Assembly (NCBI GenBank): GCA_001602415.1
Contig: CP012155.1
Span: 2,938,824-3,002,823, forward strand
DNA from: Bacteroidetes bacterium UKL13-3
Lineage (GTDB): Bacteria; Bacteroidota; Bacteroidia; UKL13-3
DNA: 64,000 nucleotides
Direction of reading: 5' to 3'
Of this stretch, positions 35,802 through 46,600 are shown piece after piece. The position numbers were made by a program, and so were the translations under genes. The first letter of the stretch is position 1, and every line of letters begins with the position of its first letter. The notes under the pieces were generated by a model. That model saw nothing but the letters and a program-made list of their open reading frames with translations, did no database searches and was not told the origin of the DNA.

Positions 35802-36527
35802 TTAAGATCGTAAAACAAAATTTTGCCCAAGATAAACTTTTCTCACCATCTCGTCATCGGCTAGTTCTTGTGCCGTTCCGCCCTTTAAAAGTTTTCCTTC
35901 AAACAACAAATAAGCTCTATCTACAATCGACAATGTTTCGTGCACATTATGATCGGTAATAAGAATGCCAATATTACGGTGCTTAAGTTGTGCTACAATT
36001 TGTTGAATATCTTCTACAGCAATTGGATCAACACCAGCAAAAGGCTCGTCTAACAATACAAAACTTGGGTTTACGGCCAACGCTCTGGCAATCTCTGTTC
36101 GTCTGCGTTCTCCACCTGAAAGCACACCACCTAAATTATTGCGTACACGGTTTAAGCTAAATTCTTCCAAGAGGCTTTCCATTTTTTCGATGCGCTCTTT
36201 TTTGTTGAGCTTGGTCATCTCCAAAACGGCCATAATATTATCGGCAACACTAAGGGTTCTGAACACAGAAGCCTCTTGAGGCAAATATCCAATCCCTTTT
36301 TGCGCACGTTTGTACATTGGTAAATCTGTAATGTCTTCATCATCCAACATCACTTTGCCTTCATCGGGTTTTACAATACCAACAGTCATGTAGAATGTTG
36401 TGGTTTTACCGGCACCATTAGGCCCCAACAACCCAACGCATTCGCCTTGCTTCACATATATAGAAACATCGTTTACAACGGTGCGTTTTTTATAACGTTT
36501 AACGAGGTGTTCAGTCTTTAAAATCAT
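35802..36527 (-). CDS. lptB: LPS export ABC ATPase LptB
   Basis: Cytoplasmic ATPase that powers lipopolysaccharide extraction from the inner membrane with LptF/G. The 241-residue length is typical. Walker A is [12 protein letters not shown], the Q-loop region is [10 protein letters not shown], the signature is [17 protein letters not shown] and Walker B is [13 protein letters not shown], followed by [11 protein letters not shown] with the switch His. The neighbours are a small lipoprotein and, 49 bp upstream, the PurF-like gene. The permease genes are elsewhere. Confidence 0.95.
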   Translation of the reverse strand: MILKTEHLVKRYKKRTVVNDVSIYVKQGECVGLLGPNGAGKTTTFYMTVGIVKPDEGKVMLDDEDITDLPMYKRAQKGIGYLPQEASVFRTLSVADNIMAVLEMTKLNKKERIEKMESLLEEFSLNRVRNNLGGVLSGGERRRTEIARALAVNPSFVLLDEPFAGVDPIAVEDIQQIVAQLKHRNIGILITDHNVHETLSIVDRAYLLFEGKLLKGGTAQELADDEMVRKVYLGQNFVLRS

Positions 36528-36576
36528 TTACAATAAATTATTAATATGCACATTTACACATCGTCACATTTGCAAA

Positions 36577-38472
36577 TTAATATGCCCTTGCACTAATACC
36601 TTCCATGAAGTTGATAAACGCTTTGTTCACTACTTTATTTCCTCCCGGAGTTGGATAGTTTCCGCTAAAGTACCAATCGCCTTTGTGGTCTGGACAAGCC
36701 TCATGCAATCCTTCAATTGTTTGGTAAATCACGCTTACTTCGGCTTTTAAGTCATCCGGACGAAGGATTTCAGCAATTTTGTTACTGATTTGTTCATCCG
36801 TGAACGGAGCATACAATTCTTTAACATGGTTAACTACTTCTTCTTTCGGAATATTTTCTTGAGCTTTACATTTGGCATAAACCTCTTGCAGCAAATGTTC
36901 TTGCTTGGTATCTTTTAACAAAGCCAGCATTGCCTGAAAAGCAACAAAGTCTTTTAAGCGACTCATATCAATTCCATAACAATCTGGATAGCGAATTTGC
37001 GGTGCAGAAGAAACAACAACAATGCGTTTGGGGTGCAAACGATCTAAAATACGCAGAATACTGGTGCGTAAGGTCGTTCCTCTCACAATCGAATCATCAA
37101 TAACAACCAACGTATCTTTATCATTTCTCACCAAACCATAGGTAACATCGTATACGTGTGCCACCATGTCTTCGCGGTGCTCATCATCGGTAATGAATGT
37201 GCGAAGTTTGGCATCCTTTACAGCCATTTTTTCCCTGCGGGGTTTCAGGTCAATCAACTTTTTCAGCTTTTCCTTATCAGGATTCGGACCCATTTTCATG
37301 ATTTCCGAAGCTTTGTATTCGCTCAAATAATCAAGTACACCATCAATCATTCCGTAAAAAGCTGTTGCGGCAGTATTGGGAATGTAAGAGAATACCGTGT
37401 TTTCAATATCGTAGTCTATACTTTTAAGAACCGTATCGCTTAATAAATACCCAAGCTTTTTCCGCTCTTTGTAAATATCTCTATCGTTTCCTCTGGAGAA
37501 ATAAATACGTTCAAACGTACATGATTTTTTCTCCATTGGCGTAACCACGTTTATTTCGCTGATACTTCCATTTTTCTTAACGATAAGAGCACTACCTGCA
37601 CCCAATTCTTTTATTGAACTGAGGGGAACATTAAACCCTGTTTGAATGGCAGGGCGTTCGCTTGTTACCACCAAAACTTCATCATCTTGATAATAAAAAC
37701 AAGGACGAATACCAGCAGGATCGCGCACCACAAACGAATCTCCATGTCCTACTAATCCGGCCAAAACATATCCTCCATCCACATCTCTGAGCGAGCGTTT
37801 CAGGATTTTTTCAATGTTCATGTTATCAGCAATGAGTGAGGTGATTTCGCGGTTGCTGTGCCCCATCTTTTTGAAAAAGGCAAATTGGTTTTGGTTTTCC
37901 TCATCCAAAAAATGCCCAATTTTTTCGAGCATGGTTACCGTATCGGCTTTTTCAACCGGGTGCTGTCCCAATCCAACCAAAATATCAAACAACTCATCAA
38001 CGTTAGTCATGTTAAAGTTGCCGGCCAACATTAGGTTACGGGTCATCCAGTTGTTTTCACGAATAAAAGGATGGCATAAGTCTGAAGCGCTCCCTCCATA
38101 AGTACCATAACGCAAATGCCCGAGCAAAATCTCACCCACAAATGGCACTTTTTCCTTCATGTGGTTTGAGTCTTTTAGCTCTTCTTTATTTGCGTTTGCG
38201 TTAATTTTTTTGCTCACGCTGGCAAATATTTCGGCAATGGCTCCACTTCCGCTGGCACGTCTACGAAAAACATAAGGCGAACCTGGCTTAGGATCCAACT
38301 TAATAACACCCAACCCCGCACCATCTTGTCCGCGGTTATGTTGTTTTTCCATTAACAGGTAAAGTTTTTTTAAACCATAAAGGTTTGAGCCATACTTCTG
38401 TTGGTAGTATTCAAGCGGCTTTAGCAAGCGGATGAATGCGATTCCGCACTCATGTTTTATTGGATCACTCAT
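36577..38472 (-). CDS. PurF-like amidophosphoribosyltransferase (long form)
   Basis: Class II glutamine amidotransferase fused to a phosphoribosyltransferase, the enzyme type that starts purine synthesis. The N-terminus is MSDPIKHECGIAF: the nucleophilic Cys is residue 9, so it needs removal of eight residues to be N-terminal. NRGQDGAGLGV and the PRPP loop LVVIDDSIVRGTTLR are present. At 631 residues it exceeds classical PurF by about 130, through insertions and a C-terminal extension (about 500-631). This form occurs beside ordinary PurF in many Bacteroidota; whether it makes phosphoribosylamine is unproven. Confidence 0.85.
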   Translation of the reverse strand: MSDPIKHECGIAFIRLLKPLEYYQQKYGSNLYGLKKLYLLMEKQHNRGQDGAGLGVIKLDPKPGSPYVFRRRASGSGAIAEIFASVSKKINANANKEELKDSNHMKEKVPFVGEILLGHLRYGTYGGSASDLCHPFIRENNWMTRNLMLAGNFNMTNVDELFDILVGLGQHPVEKADTVTMLEKIGHFLDEENQNQFAFFKKMGHSNREITSLIADNMNIEKILKRSLRDVDGGYVLAGLVGHGDSFVVRDPAGIRPCFYYQDDEVLVVTSERPAIQTGFNVPLSSIKELGAGSALIVKKNGSISEINVVTPMEKKSCTFERIYFSRGNDRDIYKERKKLGYLLSDTVLKSIDYDIENTVFSYIPNTAATAFYGMIDGVLDYLSEYKASEIMKMGPNPDKEKLKKLIDLKPRREKMAVKDAKLRTFITDDEHREDMVAHVYDVTYGLVRNDKDTLVVIDDSIVRGTTLRTSILRILDRLHPKRIVVVSSAPQIRYPDCYGIDMSRLKDFVAFQAMLALLKDTKQEHLLQEVYAKCKAQENIPKEEVVNHVKELYAPFTDEQISNKIAEILRPDDLKAEVSVIYQTIEGLHEACPDHKGDWYFSGNYPTPGGNKVVNKAFINFMEGISARAY

Positions 38473-38518
38473 AAATGAGCAGCGAAGTTAAGCAATAAAT
38501 ACCGTGCTCAAAACATGA

Positions 38519-38974
38519 TTATTTTTTGGCATTTTCGATTGCCGAGTCTAAAATCTTGATAAAATCATCCGGGCCTTTATATCCGGGATCAATTACTAAA
38601 CTATTTTTTCCGGGAGTAATGTAATAAACAGTTGGAAACCCTGTTGATTTACCCTGACATAACAAGCTATAAAGCTGTAAGTTGGTAAGGGTTTGGTCGC
38701 CTACTTTGTAGCTGCTGTGTTCAACTTCAGGGTTAAATTTTATGGCCACAAAATGCTGGTTTATTTTTTTCACTACATCGGCATTGGTATAGGTATCGCG
38801 ATCCATCTTTTTACACCATCCACACCACTCTGTATAGGCATCTACCAAAATAATTTTGTTTTGTTTGAGTGCTTTTTCATAGCCGGTGTTCCAATCTTCC
38901 CAAACAAGTTTTTCTGTTTGAGCGAAAAGAGATGTTGCGGTAAAAAACGCGAGTAAAAAGAATAGCTTTTGCAT
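38519..38974 (-). CDS. Exported thioredoxin-family protein
   Basis: A 151-residue periplasmic thiol protein. Signal peptide MQKLFFLLAFFTATSLFAQ, then a thioredoxin fold with redox motif EWCGWCKKMDRDTY. FPTVYYITPG holds the cis-proline. Compared with DsbD in this window it is a stand-alone C-terminal-domain-like protein and could take electrons from it (inference). Single-gene unit, 45 bp after the start of the upstream divergent region. Confidence 0.9.
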   Translation of the reverse strand: MQKLFFLLAFFTATSLFAQTEKLVWEDWNTGYEKALKQNKIILVDAYTEWCGWCKKMDRDTYTNADVVKKINQHFVAIKFNPEVEHSSYKVGDQTLTNLQLYSLLCQGKSTGFPTVYYITPGKNSLVIDPGYKGPDDFIKILDSAIENAKK

Positions 38975-39067
38975 GATGTGAAGGTAATAAAGTATTTTTA
39001 AAGCGACAAGAAATGTGCCGAGAAGTGTTAATTGTCTTTTATTTGCAAAACAAAAAGAGAAACCATT

Positions 39068-39316
39068 ATGACCAATAACGATATACTAAAAAAACTCCGT
39101 GTGGCACTTAAGCTAAAAAACACAGATATTATTGATATTTTAAAGTTAGTGGATTTCAGGATTTCGGAAAGCGAATTGGGCGCATTGTTTCGCAAGGAAG
39201 ATCATCCCAACTACAAAGAATGTGGTGATCAAATTTTACGCAATTTCTTAAACGGTTTGGTTATTCATTTGCGCGGGCCCATGCCAGAGCAAAAAGAAAA
39301 CGATGTGAAAGGATAA
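39068..39316 (+). CDS. DUF1456 (YehS-like) protein, single repeat
   Basis: An 82-residue cytoplasmic protein with the family's pattern TNNDILKKLRVALKLKNTDIIDILKL and a later ELGALFRKEDHPNYKECGDQILRNFLNGL. YehS of enteric bacteria holds two such repeats in about 155 residues; this one holds one. The start at 39068 is chosen because it opens the conserved motif. Function unknown. It lies 71 bp upstream of the DUF4175 gene and may be cotranscribed. Confidence 0.88.
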   Translation: MTNNDILKKLRVALKLKNTDIIDILKLVDFRISESELGALFRKEDHPNYKECGDQILRNFLNGLVIHLRGPMPEQKENDVKG

Positions 39317-39387
39317 GTCTATATTTTACACATCATAAAGCCAACACACATTCGTTATAAATTGCTACATTCGCTTGCTTGGTGTTT

Positions 39388-42300
39388 ATGAACGAAAATA
39401 GTTATACCTCTTTATTGCAACGACTTGATGGTTTTATCCGCAAGTATTACAAAAACCAACTTATACGTGGCGCAATTTATTTTGCTGCTGCAACACTTCT
39501 CTTTTTTCTGTTGGTTATTGTGCTCGAATATTTTGGTCGTTACCAAAGTAGCGTGAGAGCCGCCCTCTTTTATTCGTTTATATGTGTTTCGGGATTTTGT
39601 TTGGTGCGTTTTGTATTGCTTCCACTGGCTAAATTATACAAGTTGGGCCAAACCATTGATTATAAACAAGCGTCAGTTATTATTGGAGAACACTTTCCGC
39701 AGGTAAAAGACAAACTCCTCAATGTATTGCAATTAAAAAATGATGCAACCGTTGGCGATCATTCACTTATTGATGCAGCAATCAAACAAAAAACAGCTGA
39801 ACTTACGCCCATACCTTTTGCATCAGCAATTGATTTGAGCAAAAATACGCGCTACCTCAGGTATGTTATTGTTCCAATTTTATTATACGCCATAGTATAT
39901 ATTATTGCCCCCTCAATGATTAGCGATAGTAGTAAGAGGGTGTTATACTACAATCAAACATTTAAACCCGTTGCGCCTTTTTCGTTTGCTGTTGAAAACA
40001 GCGAGTTAAATGCACAACAGTTTTCAGATTTTGACCTCAAGGTAAAAGTGGCTGGTACTGCCTTGCCAAACGAGGTGTATGTTGAGATGGGTGGCAATCG
40101 CTATAAAATGCAGCAACAAGATAACATGCATTATGCATACACCTTTACCAACGTTCAAAAAGATATTCCTTTTGTGTTGCATGCAAGCGATTTTTATTCG
40201 GATGAATATCTTCTTAAAATAATTGCCAAACCGCTTATTATTAAATACCGTGCTAAGTTGGATTTCCCAGCCTACTTGGGAAAAAAAGCAGAGTGGATGG
40301 ATAACCCAACCGACTTAACCATTCCGGCAGGAACAGTTATAAATTGGCAGTTTACTACCACAAATACCAATGAAATATTATTGGGTTTTGCTGGACAATA
40401 CCTGAAAGCAGAAAACAAAAGCAAAGACGAGTTTAGTTATAGCAAGAAATTTTTTGTGAGCACCAACTACGTGATAAAAACTCAAAACGAGGCAATGTTC
40501 AATAGCGATTCAATGCAATATGTTGTTACTGTTTTACCCGATGGTTTTCCAACTATTACCGCTGATGAAAAACAAGATTCGGTTAGCGGCAAACAACTCT
40601 TTTTTATTGGCGATGCAAGCGATGATCACGGTATTACACGATTAGCCTTTAACTATCAACTTAAACGTTTTGAACAAAACAAGCAGGAACCACGACAAAT
40701 GCAGTGGATACCTATTGAACGCAACGGGACCAATATTCGTTTTTACCACCAACTAAACTTAATTACAATTGGTGTAATGCCTGGCGATGAGCTCTCTTAC
40801 TATTTTGAAGTGTGGGATAACGATGGTGTAAATGGATCAAAGTCGACCAAAACGGCTGTAAAAGAACTGAAAGCTCCAAGCGAAAAGGAATTGGAAGAAA
40901 AAACCGAAGCAGGCAGCAGCGCCTTGAAAGACAAGATGGAGCAAGCTATTAAAGATGCAAAATCGTTGCAAAAAGAAATGAAGGACTTGGAGCGCAAGAT
41001 ATTGGACAAAAAAGAACTTACTTGGGAAGAGAAGAAGAAAATGGAAAAACTTTTGGAGCAACAAAAGGAGTTGGCAAAGAAGTTGGCAGACATTAAAAAG
41101 GAGAATGAAAAACTAAACAAGGAAGAAGCTGAATATAAAAAGCAAGAAGAGAGCATTATTGAAAAGCAGCAGCAGTTAGAGAAAATGTTTAATGAGTTGA
41201 TGGATGATGAGATGAAAAAACTCATCAAAGAGATGGAGAAAATGTTACAGCAGCAGAACAAAGACCAAATGAAGGATGAGATGGAGAAAATGCAGTTGAA
41301 TAACAAAGATGTAGAGAAAGAACTCGACCGCATGTTGGAGCAGTACAAAAAACTTGAACTTGATAAAAAGCTTGAACAAACCATTGACAAGCTTGATAAG
41401 CTAGCTAACAAGCAAGAAGAACTTGCCAAGAAAACAGAAGAAAGCACCAAAGGCAAAACCAATGATGAAAAGAAACAAGCGAAAGAAGAACTGAAAAAGG
41501 AGCAAGAAAAATTAACCGAACAATTTAAAGATTCGAAGGAACAGCTTAAGGATATTGAAGAAAAAAACAAGGAGTTAGAAGAACCTGAAGAGTTAGAAAA
41601 TACTCAAGAAGAACAAAAGGAAATTGAGCAACAACAAGAGGAAAGCGAAAAAGATATTGAGAAAGGCGACAATAAAAAGGCAAGTGAAAAGCAACAAAAG
41701 GCTGCTCAAAAAATGAAGCAGATGTCGCAAAAAATGAAAAGCAAAAAGCAGGAGCAAGAAGAGAAAGAGTTAGAACTGGATGCACAGGCATTGCGCGAAA
41801 TATTGGAGAATACGATTCAACTCTCCAAAGACCAAGAGGAGTTGATGGAACAGTTGCGGAGTATCAACGGTTACAACCCACAGTTTGTAGAGGCTGCACA
41901 AACTCAGAAGAAGATAAAAGATAACGCCAAAATTATTGAAGATAGCTTGTTGAGTTTGAGCAAACGGGTGGCCGAAATTAGCTCGTTTGTAAACAGGGAA
42001 GTTTCGAAACTGAATGATAACCTCGACCGCAGTGTAAAGGGATTTGGTGCACGAAATTTTATGGAAATTCGTACCCGCCAACAATACAGCATGACAGCCG
42101 CCAATAACCTAGCCGTTATGTTAAGCGATGTGCTCAAACAAATGCAAGATCAAATGAGTGGGAAAGGCGATGGACAAAAAGGAAAAGGTAAACCCAAACC
42201 TGGCAAAGGGAAGGGTAAAGGACAGGGTAAAGGAAAAAGTTTGAGTGAGTTGAAAAAAGCCCAAGAAGAGTTGAACAAACAACTGCGCGAAGGCCTCAAT

Positions 42301-42852
42301 AAACAAGAGGGCGATAAGGGTAAAGACGGACAAAAACCAGGAGGCGATAAACCAGGCGACAAGTCGGGACAAGGCAAACCGGGTATGGGAATGCCTGGTA
42401 TGGGTGGCATGAGCAGCCAGGAGTTTGCACGTATGGCAGCGCAGCAACAAGCAATACGTCAGCAGATGCAAAAAATGCTTCAACAAATGGGCAGCAAAGA
42501 AAAAGAAGGATTGGGCGGTAACGGCAAGTTGCAGGAAATGCAGAAGTTGATGGAACAAACCGAAAAGGAGCTGTACAACAAACAACTCACCAATCAATTG
42601 TTGCAACGCCAAGAAGAGATTGTAACACGCTTATTGGAATCTGAAAAGGCGGAACGCAAACAAGAGCAAGACCAAAAACGCGAAGCTGAGCAAGCCAAAG
42701 AAAAACCCGCTCTACCGCCTCCAAGTTTTGATCAGTACATTCAACAAAAGAATAAAGAGAAAGAATTACTGGAAACCATTCCGGCCGATATGCAACCTTA
42801 CTACAAAGAGAAGACGAAAGAGTATTTTAAGAAGGTGGGTGCGCAGTATTAA
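39388..42852 (+). CDS. DUF4175 large membrane protein with charged coiled coil
   Basis: A 1154-residue protein of unknown function, common in Bacteroidota and some proteobacteria. Two hydrophobic helices (about 29-48 and 57-78) and a third near 165-180 anchor it; a beta-rich extracytoplasmic region follows to about 490. Next comes a Lys/Glu/Gln-rich coiled coil to about 790, a Gly-Lys tract (KGKGKPKPGKGKGKGQGKGK) and a Met-Gly tract (GMGMPGMGGM). The last 100 residues are again charged. ATG at 39388; a TTG at 39379 would add three residues. No enzyme motif seen; a scaffold role is a guess. Confidence 0.85.
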   Translation: MNENSYTSLLQRLDGFIRKYYKNQLIRGAIYFAAATLLFFLLVIVLEYFGRYQSSVRAALFYSFICVSGFCLVRFVLLPLAKLYKLGQTIDYKQASVIIGEHFPQVKDKLLNVLQLKNDATVGDHSLIDAAIKQKTAELTPIPFASAIDLSKNTRYLRYVIVPILLYAIVYIIAPSMISDSSKRVLYYNQTFKPVAPFSFAVENSELNAQQFSDFDLKVKVAGTALPNEVYVEMGGNRYKMQQQDNMHYAYTFTNVQKDIPFVLHASDFYSDEYLLKIIAKPLIIKYRAKLDFPAYLGKKAEWMDNPTDLTIPAGTVINWQFTTTNTNEILLGFAGQYLKAENKSKDEFSYSKKFFVSTNYVIKTQNEAMFNSDSMQYVVTVLPDGFPTITADEKQDSVSGKQLFFIGDASDDHGITRLAFNYQLKRFEQNKQEPRQMQWIPIERNGTNIRFYHQLNLITIGVMPGDELSYYFEVWDNDGVNGSKSTKTAVKELKAPSEKELEEKTEAGSSALKDKMEQAIKDAKSLQKEMKDLERKILDKKELTWEEKKKMEKLLEQQKELAKKLADIKKENEKLNKEEAEYKKQEESIIEKQQQLEKMFNELMDDEMKKLIKEMEKMLQQQNKDQMKDEMEKMQLNNKDVEKELDRMLEQYKKLELDKKLEQTIDKLDKLANKQEELAKKTEESTKGKTNDEKKQAKEELKKEQEKLTEQFKDSKEQLKDIEEKNKELEEPEELENTQEEQKEIEQQQEESEKDIEKGDNKKASEKQQKAAQKMKQMSQKMKSKKQEQEEKELELDAQALREILENTIQLSKDQEELMEQLRSINGYNPQFVEAAQTQKKIKDNAKIIEDSLLSLSKRVAEISSFVNREVSKLNDNLDRSVKGFGARNFMEIRTRQQYSMTAANNLAVMLSDVLKQMQDQMSGKGDGQKGKGKPKPGKGKGKGQGKGKSLSELKKAQEELNKQLREGLNKQEGDKGKDGQKPGGDKPGDKSGQGKPGMGMPGMGGMSSQEFARMAAQQQAIRQQMQKMLQQMGSKEKEGLGGNGKLQEMQKLMEQTEKELYNKQLTNQLLQRQEEIVTRLLESEKAERKQEQDQKREAEQAKEKPALPPPSFDQYIQQKNKEKELLETIPADMQPYYKEKTKEYFKKVGAQY

Positions 42853-42989
42853 AAGATAAAAACAAACGTTAACTTACATGTCACGGACGAAACGTCCGCG
42901 ACAACGGGGGGCATTGAGTAAAAGATAAGAACAAACGTTAACTTGACAAGTCATGGACGGAAATGTCCACCTGAACGGGCGCCATAAAG
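42851..42989 (+). repeat. Tandem 69-bp repeat, two copies
   Basis: Copy 1 (from 42851) and copy 2 (from 42920) share AAAGATAA-AACAAACGTTAACTT, then a CACGGACG-type hairpin and an AACGGG end. Copy 2 has decayed hairpin arms (TGGACG / TGTCCA). The first copy starts at the stop codon of the DUF4175 gene. Confidence 0.75.
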
Positions 42990-43610
42990 ACATCTTTTAA
43001 TATAAAATTTGGTTTAGTATAAATTAATATGATTGAAAAGGCTCTGTTCACGCTAACATCTTGTTAGTGTGAATTCAGAACGGCAAACGTTGAATGCATC
43101 GGAATGCTTAAGCGCAGCACACACCAAATGAGGCATAATTGTGAGGTTATTTAAAACAGTTAAGATAGGATTAGCATGGGGAATTCTTCTTTCGCACTAA
43201 CGGGACGTTAGCGCGAACATGGCAACTAATCCTATTAACCTCAACTGAGGCTTCAAACAACTCCCAAGTTCACGCTAACATCTAGTTAGTGTGTATTCAG
43301 AAGTCAATTGCTGAACGTATCGGTTAAACAGGGAAGAGACACGGACGGTAAGTCCGCGACAACGATACTGTCCAAAAAAGCCGCTCACATGCGGCCTGTA
43401 TCCTTTGGTTTTAAAATCTTGTCTATCGTGCGCTCCGGTTGAGACTTCGCTTCGTTATTTCGTTTGTTTTGTCATTGATCGTTCTAATGCACACGGACGG
43501 CACGTCCGCGTGAACCCGCGTTTAGCAATCGAATCACCGAACTTTACTTCACAAAAAAGAGGCTGTTCTCGTATTGAGACAGCCTCTTTTTCATTGAAAT
43601 GAATCCATTC
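42853..43610. repeat. 758-bp gene-free block of palindromic repeats
   Basis: Two hairpin families alternate. Type A, CACGGACGnnACGTCCGCG: 42881-42900, 42951-42972, 43338-43358, 43490-43512. Type B, TTCACGCTAACA-tct-TGTTAGTGTGAA: 43047-43073, 43191-43217 and 43269-43296; the first and third continue into a shared 25-nt tail up to TATCGG/CATCGG. Around the middle type B copy, GTTAAGATAGGATTAG and CTAATCCTATTAAC form a second, outer inverted repeat (43159-43174 / 43227-43240). A GCCGC/GCGGC hairpin lies at 43379-43394. No credible gene. Confidence 0.8.
43553..43591. terminator. Bidirectional terminator of the giant T9SS gene
   Basis: AAAAAAGAGGCTGT pairs with ACAGCCTCTTTTT across a 12-nt loop. 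It lies 20 bp beyond the stop of the minus-strand T9SS gene and would end its transcript. Confidence 0.88.
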
Positions 43611-46600
43611 TTATCGAATCAATGTGATTGATCCTGTTTTGGATTTATCCGATTGACCTCTCAATTGGTAATCGCAAATGTAGTAGTATACTCCTGCAGG
43701 ACATTCAGAGCCTGTATTGTCGGTCTTACCATTCCACATAATCTTAGGATCACCGCTCTCGAACACTTTACCACCCCAACGGTTGTAAATGGTTAACTTA
43801 AATTTCTGAACCCCTTCTGTGCGCACTTTAAACTCATCATTTGTACCATCCCCGTTTGGCGTAAATACATTTGGAATTTCAAAGTCGATATTGAAGGTAT
43901 TCTTGATTTTGATACACGTATCTACAAAACATCCTTCGCTTTCGTTTAATCCTTTAGCAAAGGCTCTTAAGCAAATCTCAAAGGTTCCGGTATCGTTATC
44001 CAAATCAAAGCTGTAATTACGATCTTGATTGGTTCCGTTATAGGTAAACTTAGGAGCTGATGCACCATCCTTTGTTACAGTCCAAACATAGCTAACGTTA
44101 ATTGTAGTATCAGAATTGTTAATTAAGCTCACCTTTGGCATTGGCTGTTTTAAGGTGTCAATGCTAAACAACGGTGCAGGATAAACAACATTTATACTCA
44201 ACGTATCTGGAATTCTACAATTAGCCGCTGCTGATGGTGAGAAGGTATCTGGATTGAGAATGCCTGGTCTGGCAATAACAATATACTTACCTACCTCAGT
44301 GAATGTTTTAGGGAACGTATAATCTGACTGTTGGTTTTTATAAATCGAATCGGTTTTTACTGTATCATTCAAGTACGACACATAGCTGTATGACAATACT
44401 AGCTTATCCGACTTATTGGTAATTTGAACAGGTTTATCCTTACAAATCACATTCTTATCAACCAATACTTCATGCTTAATCTTCTTGATGGTAATTCGAA
44501 TTTGAGCTTGATCCGGTGTATCTGGATATGCAACTAAAGCACACTTATTCGGACTACCAAAGGCTCCATCGGAACCAACGGCAAAGATGCTGAACGTTCC
44601 AGTATCGTTATAAATATACTCCAACGTATCTCTTCTGCCAAAAACAGTTGTTTGGGTTGCATTACCCCAATCAAAATAAGTTGTTAGTGTTGGCGTATTG
44701 TTCGGGTTTGTATTACCATTTCTATCTATAAACTTACCGAGTGAGTCGGCCATATTTACCAATTTAACCCTAAACGGAGCACAACCAATGGTATCTCCCG
44801 GATTCAATAATCTGAATGCTGGACGTGGTCCACGAATAAACACTGTATCATATGTTGTATCCTTACATCCTAAATAGCTTTCCGAAACTAGTTTAACTCT
44901 AAACAAACCATTGGTTCGATATGGCCAGGTTGGCTTAAAGTTATTAAACGATTGCCATTGAATGGTATCAAATTTATTCTCACCAAACCACCAGTAATTT
45001 GTTTTTACACTATCAATGGCTTTACCAGCACCTATTTTCATGCTTGATGAATCGATGAACGTTGCAAATTCACCACAATTGAAAATGTTCTTAGGAAAAC
45101 CACCTCCATCTTTTAAGTAACCGATTTTAGCAACTGGTTTTGAAATACTCACATATCTATAGCAGGTATCAAAACGGCCTAAACTATCTTTAGATAACAT
45201 CGTGATTCTGTAGCGTCCGTATGTTGAGTATCTGTGCACTGGTCTCATTGATGAATCAATTGGTGTTCCATCTCCAAAATCCCAGTATACTCTCTCAGGA
45301 ACTATTGTATCAATTACAAATCTTCCTTGGTATGGTATAAATGGAACAATGTTTTGAATAGGACGAGGATCACCCACGTCTTGTCTCCAAAAATCAGCAC
45401 TGTCAATTTGCAAATCATCAAAAGGAAAACCTAAAGTTCCTGCAAATGCAGCACTTTGGGTTACCGCAGGTACGAAAGGCAATTCTGTAACCCGACAATC
45501 GAAACGGAAGTACCTCAATGAATCAACAAACTTTATAGGCTCGTTTTCGCAATACATGGTATCTTTTTGGTCTTGGGAGTTTAAAATATCAAATGTATCA
45601 ACAATACCAATGGTTACTGGCCTTGCAAAGGTTTGTGTACAGCCTCGTTTACTACCAATTAAGTGGATAATATTACCTGTACGCGAGCCTGGCAGTTTAC
45701 GAGCAACTTCCCAACTTGTTCTCTTAAATGTATGTTTTATTGGCAAGAACATCAATGCCGTATCAATAATTTGACTAGGCGGGAAGTAACTGATCGTGTC
45801 AAAGTTGTTTAATGTATCACGTTTACCCGAACATTTGTCTACCACTATAATTTTTCCTGGAATAGCATTGCGATCAATAATGTTAAAGATACGATAAAAG
45901 TTTGTTGCCAATACTGTATCAACCTCAACTCCAGCGCGCAAGCCTCCTGTTTGTTGTAATGTTGTTCCGCCAATAGTGATTAAGTTATTCCATACATTCC
46001 ATGTTGAATCCCATCTTATAACTGATCCATTCGGAACCCCAATAATCGCATTATCGGTAATTTTATATTCACCATTCTTGGTTCCCGGAGGATTTGCTCT
46101 TGTAATAAGTGTTACTGGATTAAGAGAGTTTGTAAGTGTCCAAGCTGCCGCTGTACTATCAAAATAGTATCTAACGTAAGGACCACCTGGAGCCCTTATT
46201 GGCCAAACGGTTGAATCCATAACAACAGGCGTACCGCTGTAAAAATCAAGGTTATAACGCACGCGCCTTACGCCATTAATGTAAAAACCATTGTTGTAAT
46301 CAGCTATTGAATCAGCATAGTAGAACGAATCCACAGTTAAGGTATTATCTCCCCAATCCCAAACCGAATATTTAATATCATCCTGAACACTATCTTGATA
46401 ATGAACAGTGATATCTTCACCTTTATGTCTCAATTTGCAATTTCTTGGCTCAACATCAAAACGAGCAGTTAGGTTGTTAATGCGCAAGAAGCGGTGATAC
46501 CAAACAGTATCCGACATACATTTAGGGAACTTACAATCTGTATACTCAACATCAACTACTTCAACCAACAGCGGACCCACTAATTCAAATCGTCTATTTT

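Noticed and set aside
40800-41570. A 256-codon minus-strand open frame opposite the DUF4175 gene
   Set aside because: It is Ser/Phe/Cys-rich because it mirrors the Lys/Glu-rich coiled coil on the plus strand; the plus-strand gene has the family match.
42853-43552. CRISPR array
   Set aside because: Repeats are palindromes of two kinds with irregular spacing and shared flanks, no constant spacer length, and no cas gene is near.
43405-43602. A 65-codon open frame in the palindrome block
   Set aside because: It runs through a type A hairpin and into the terminator; no start context or family resemblance.
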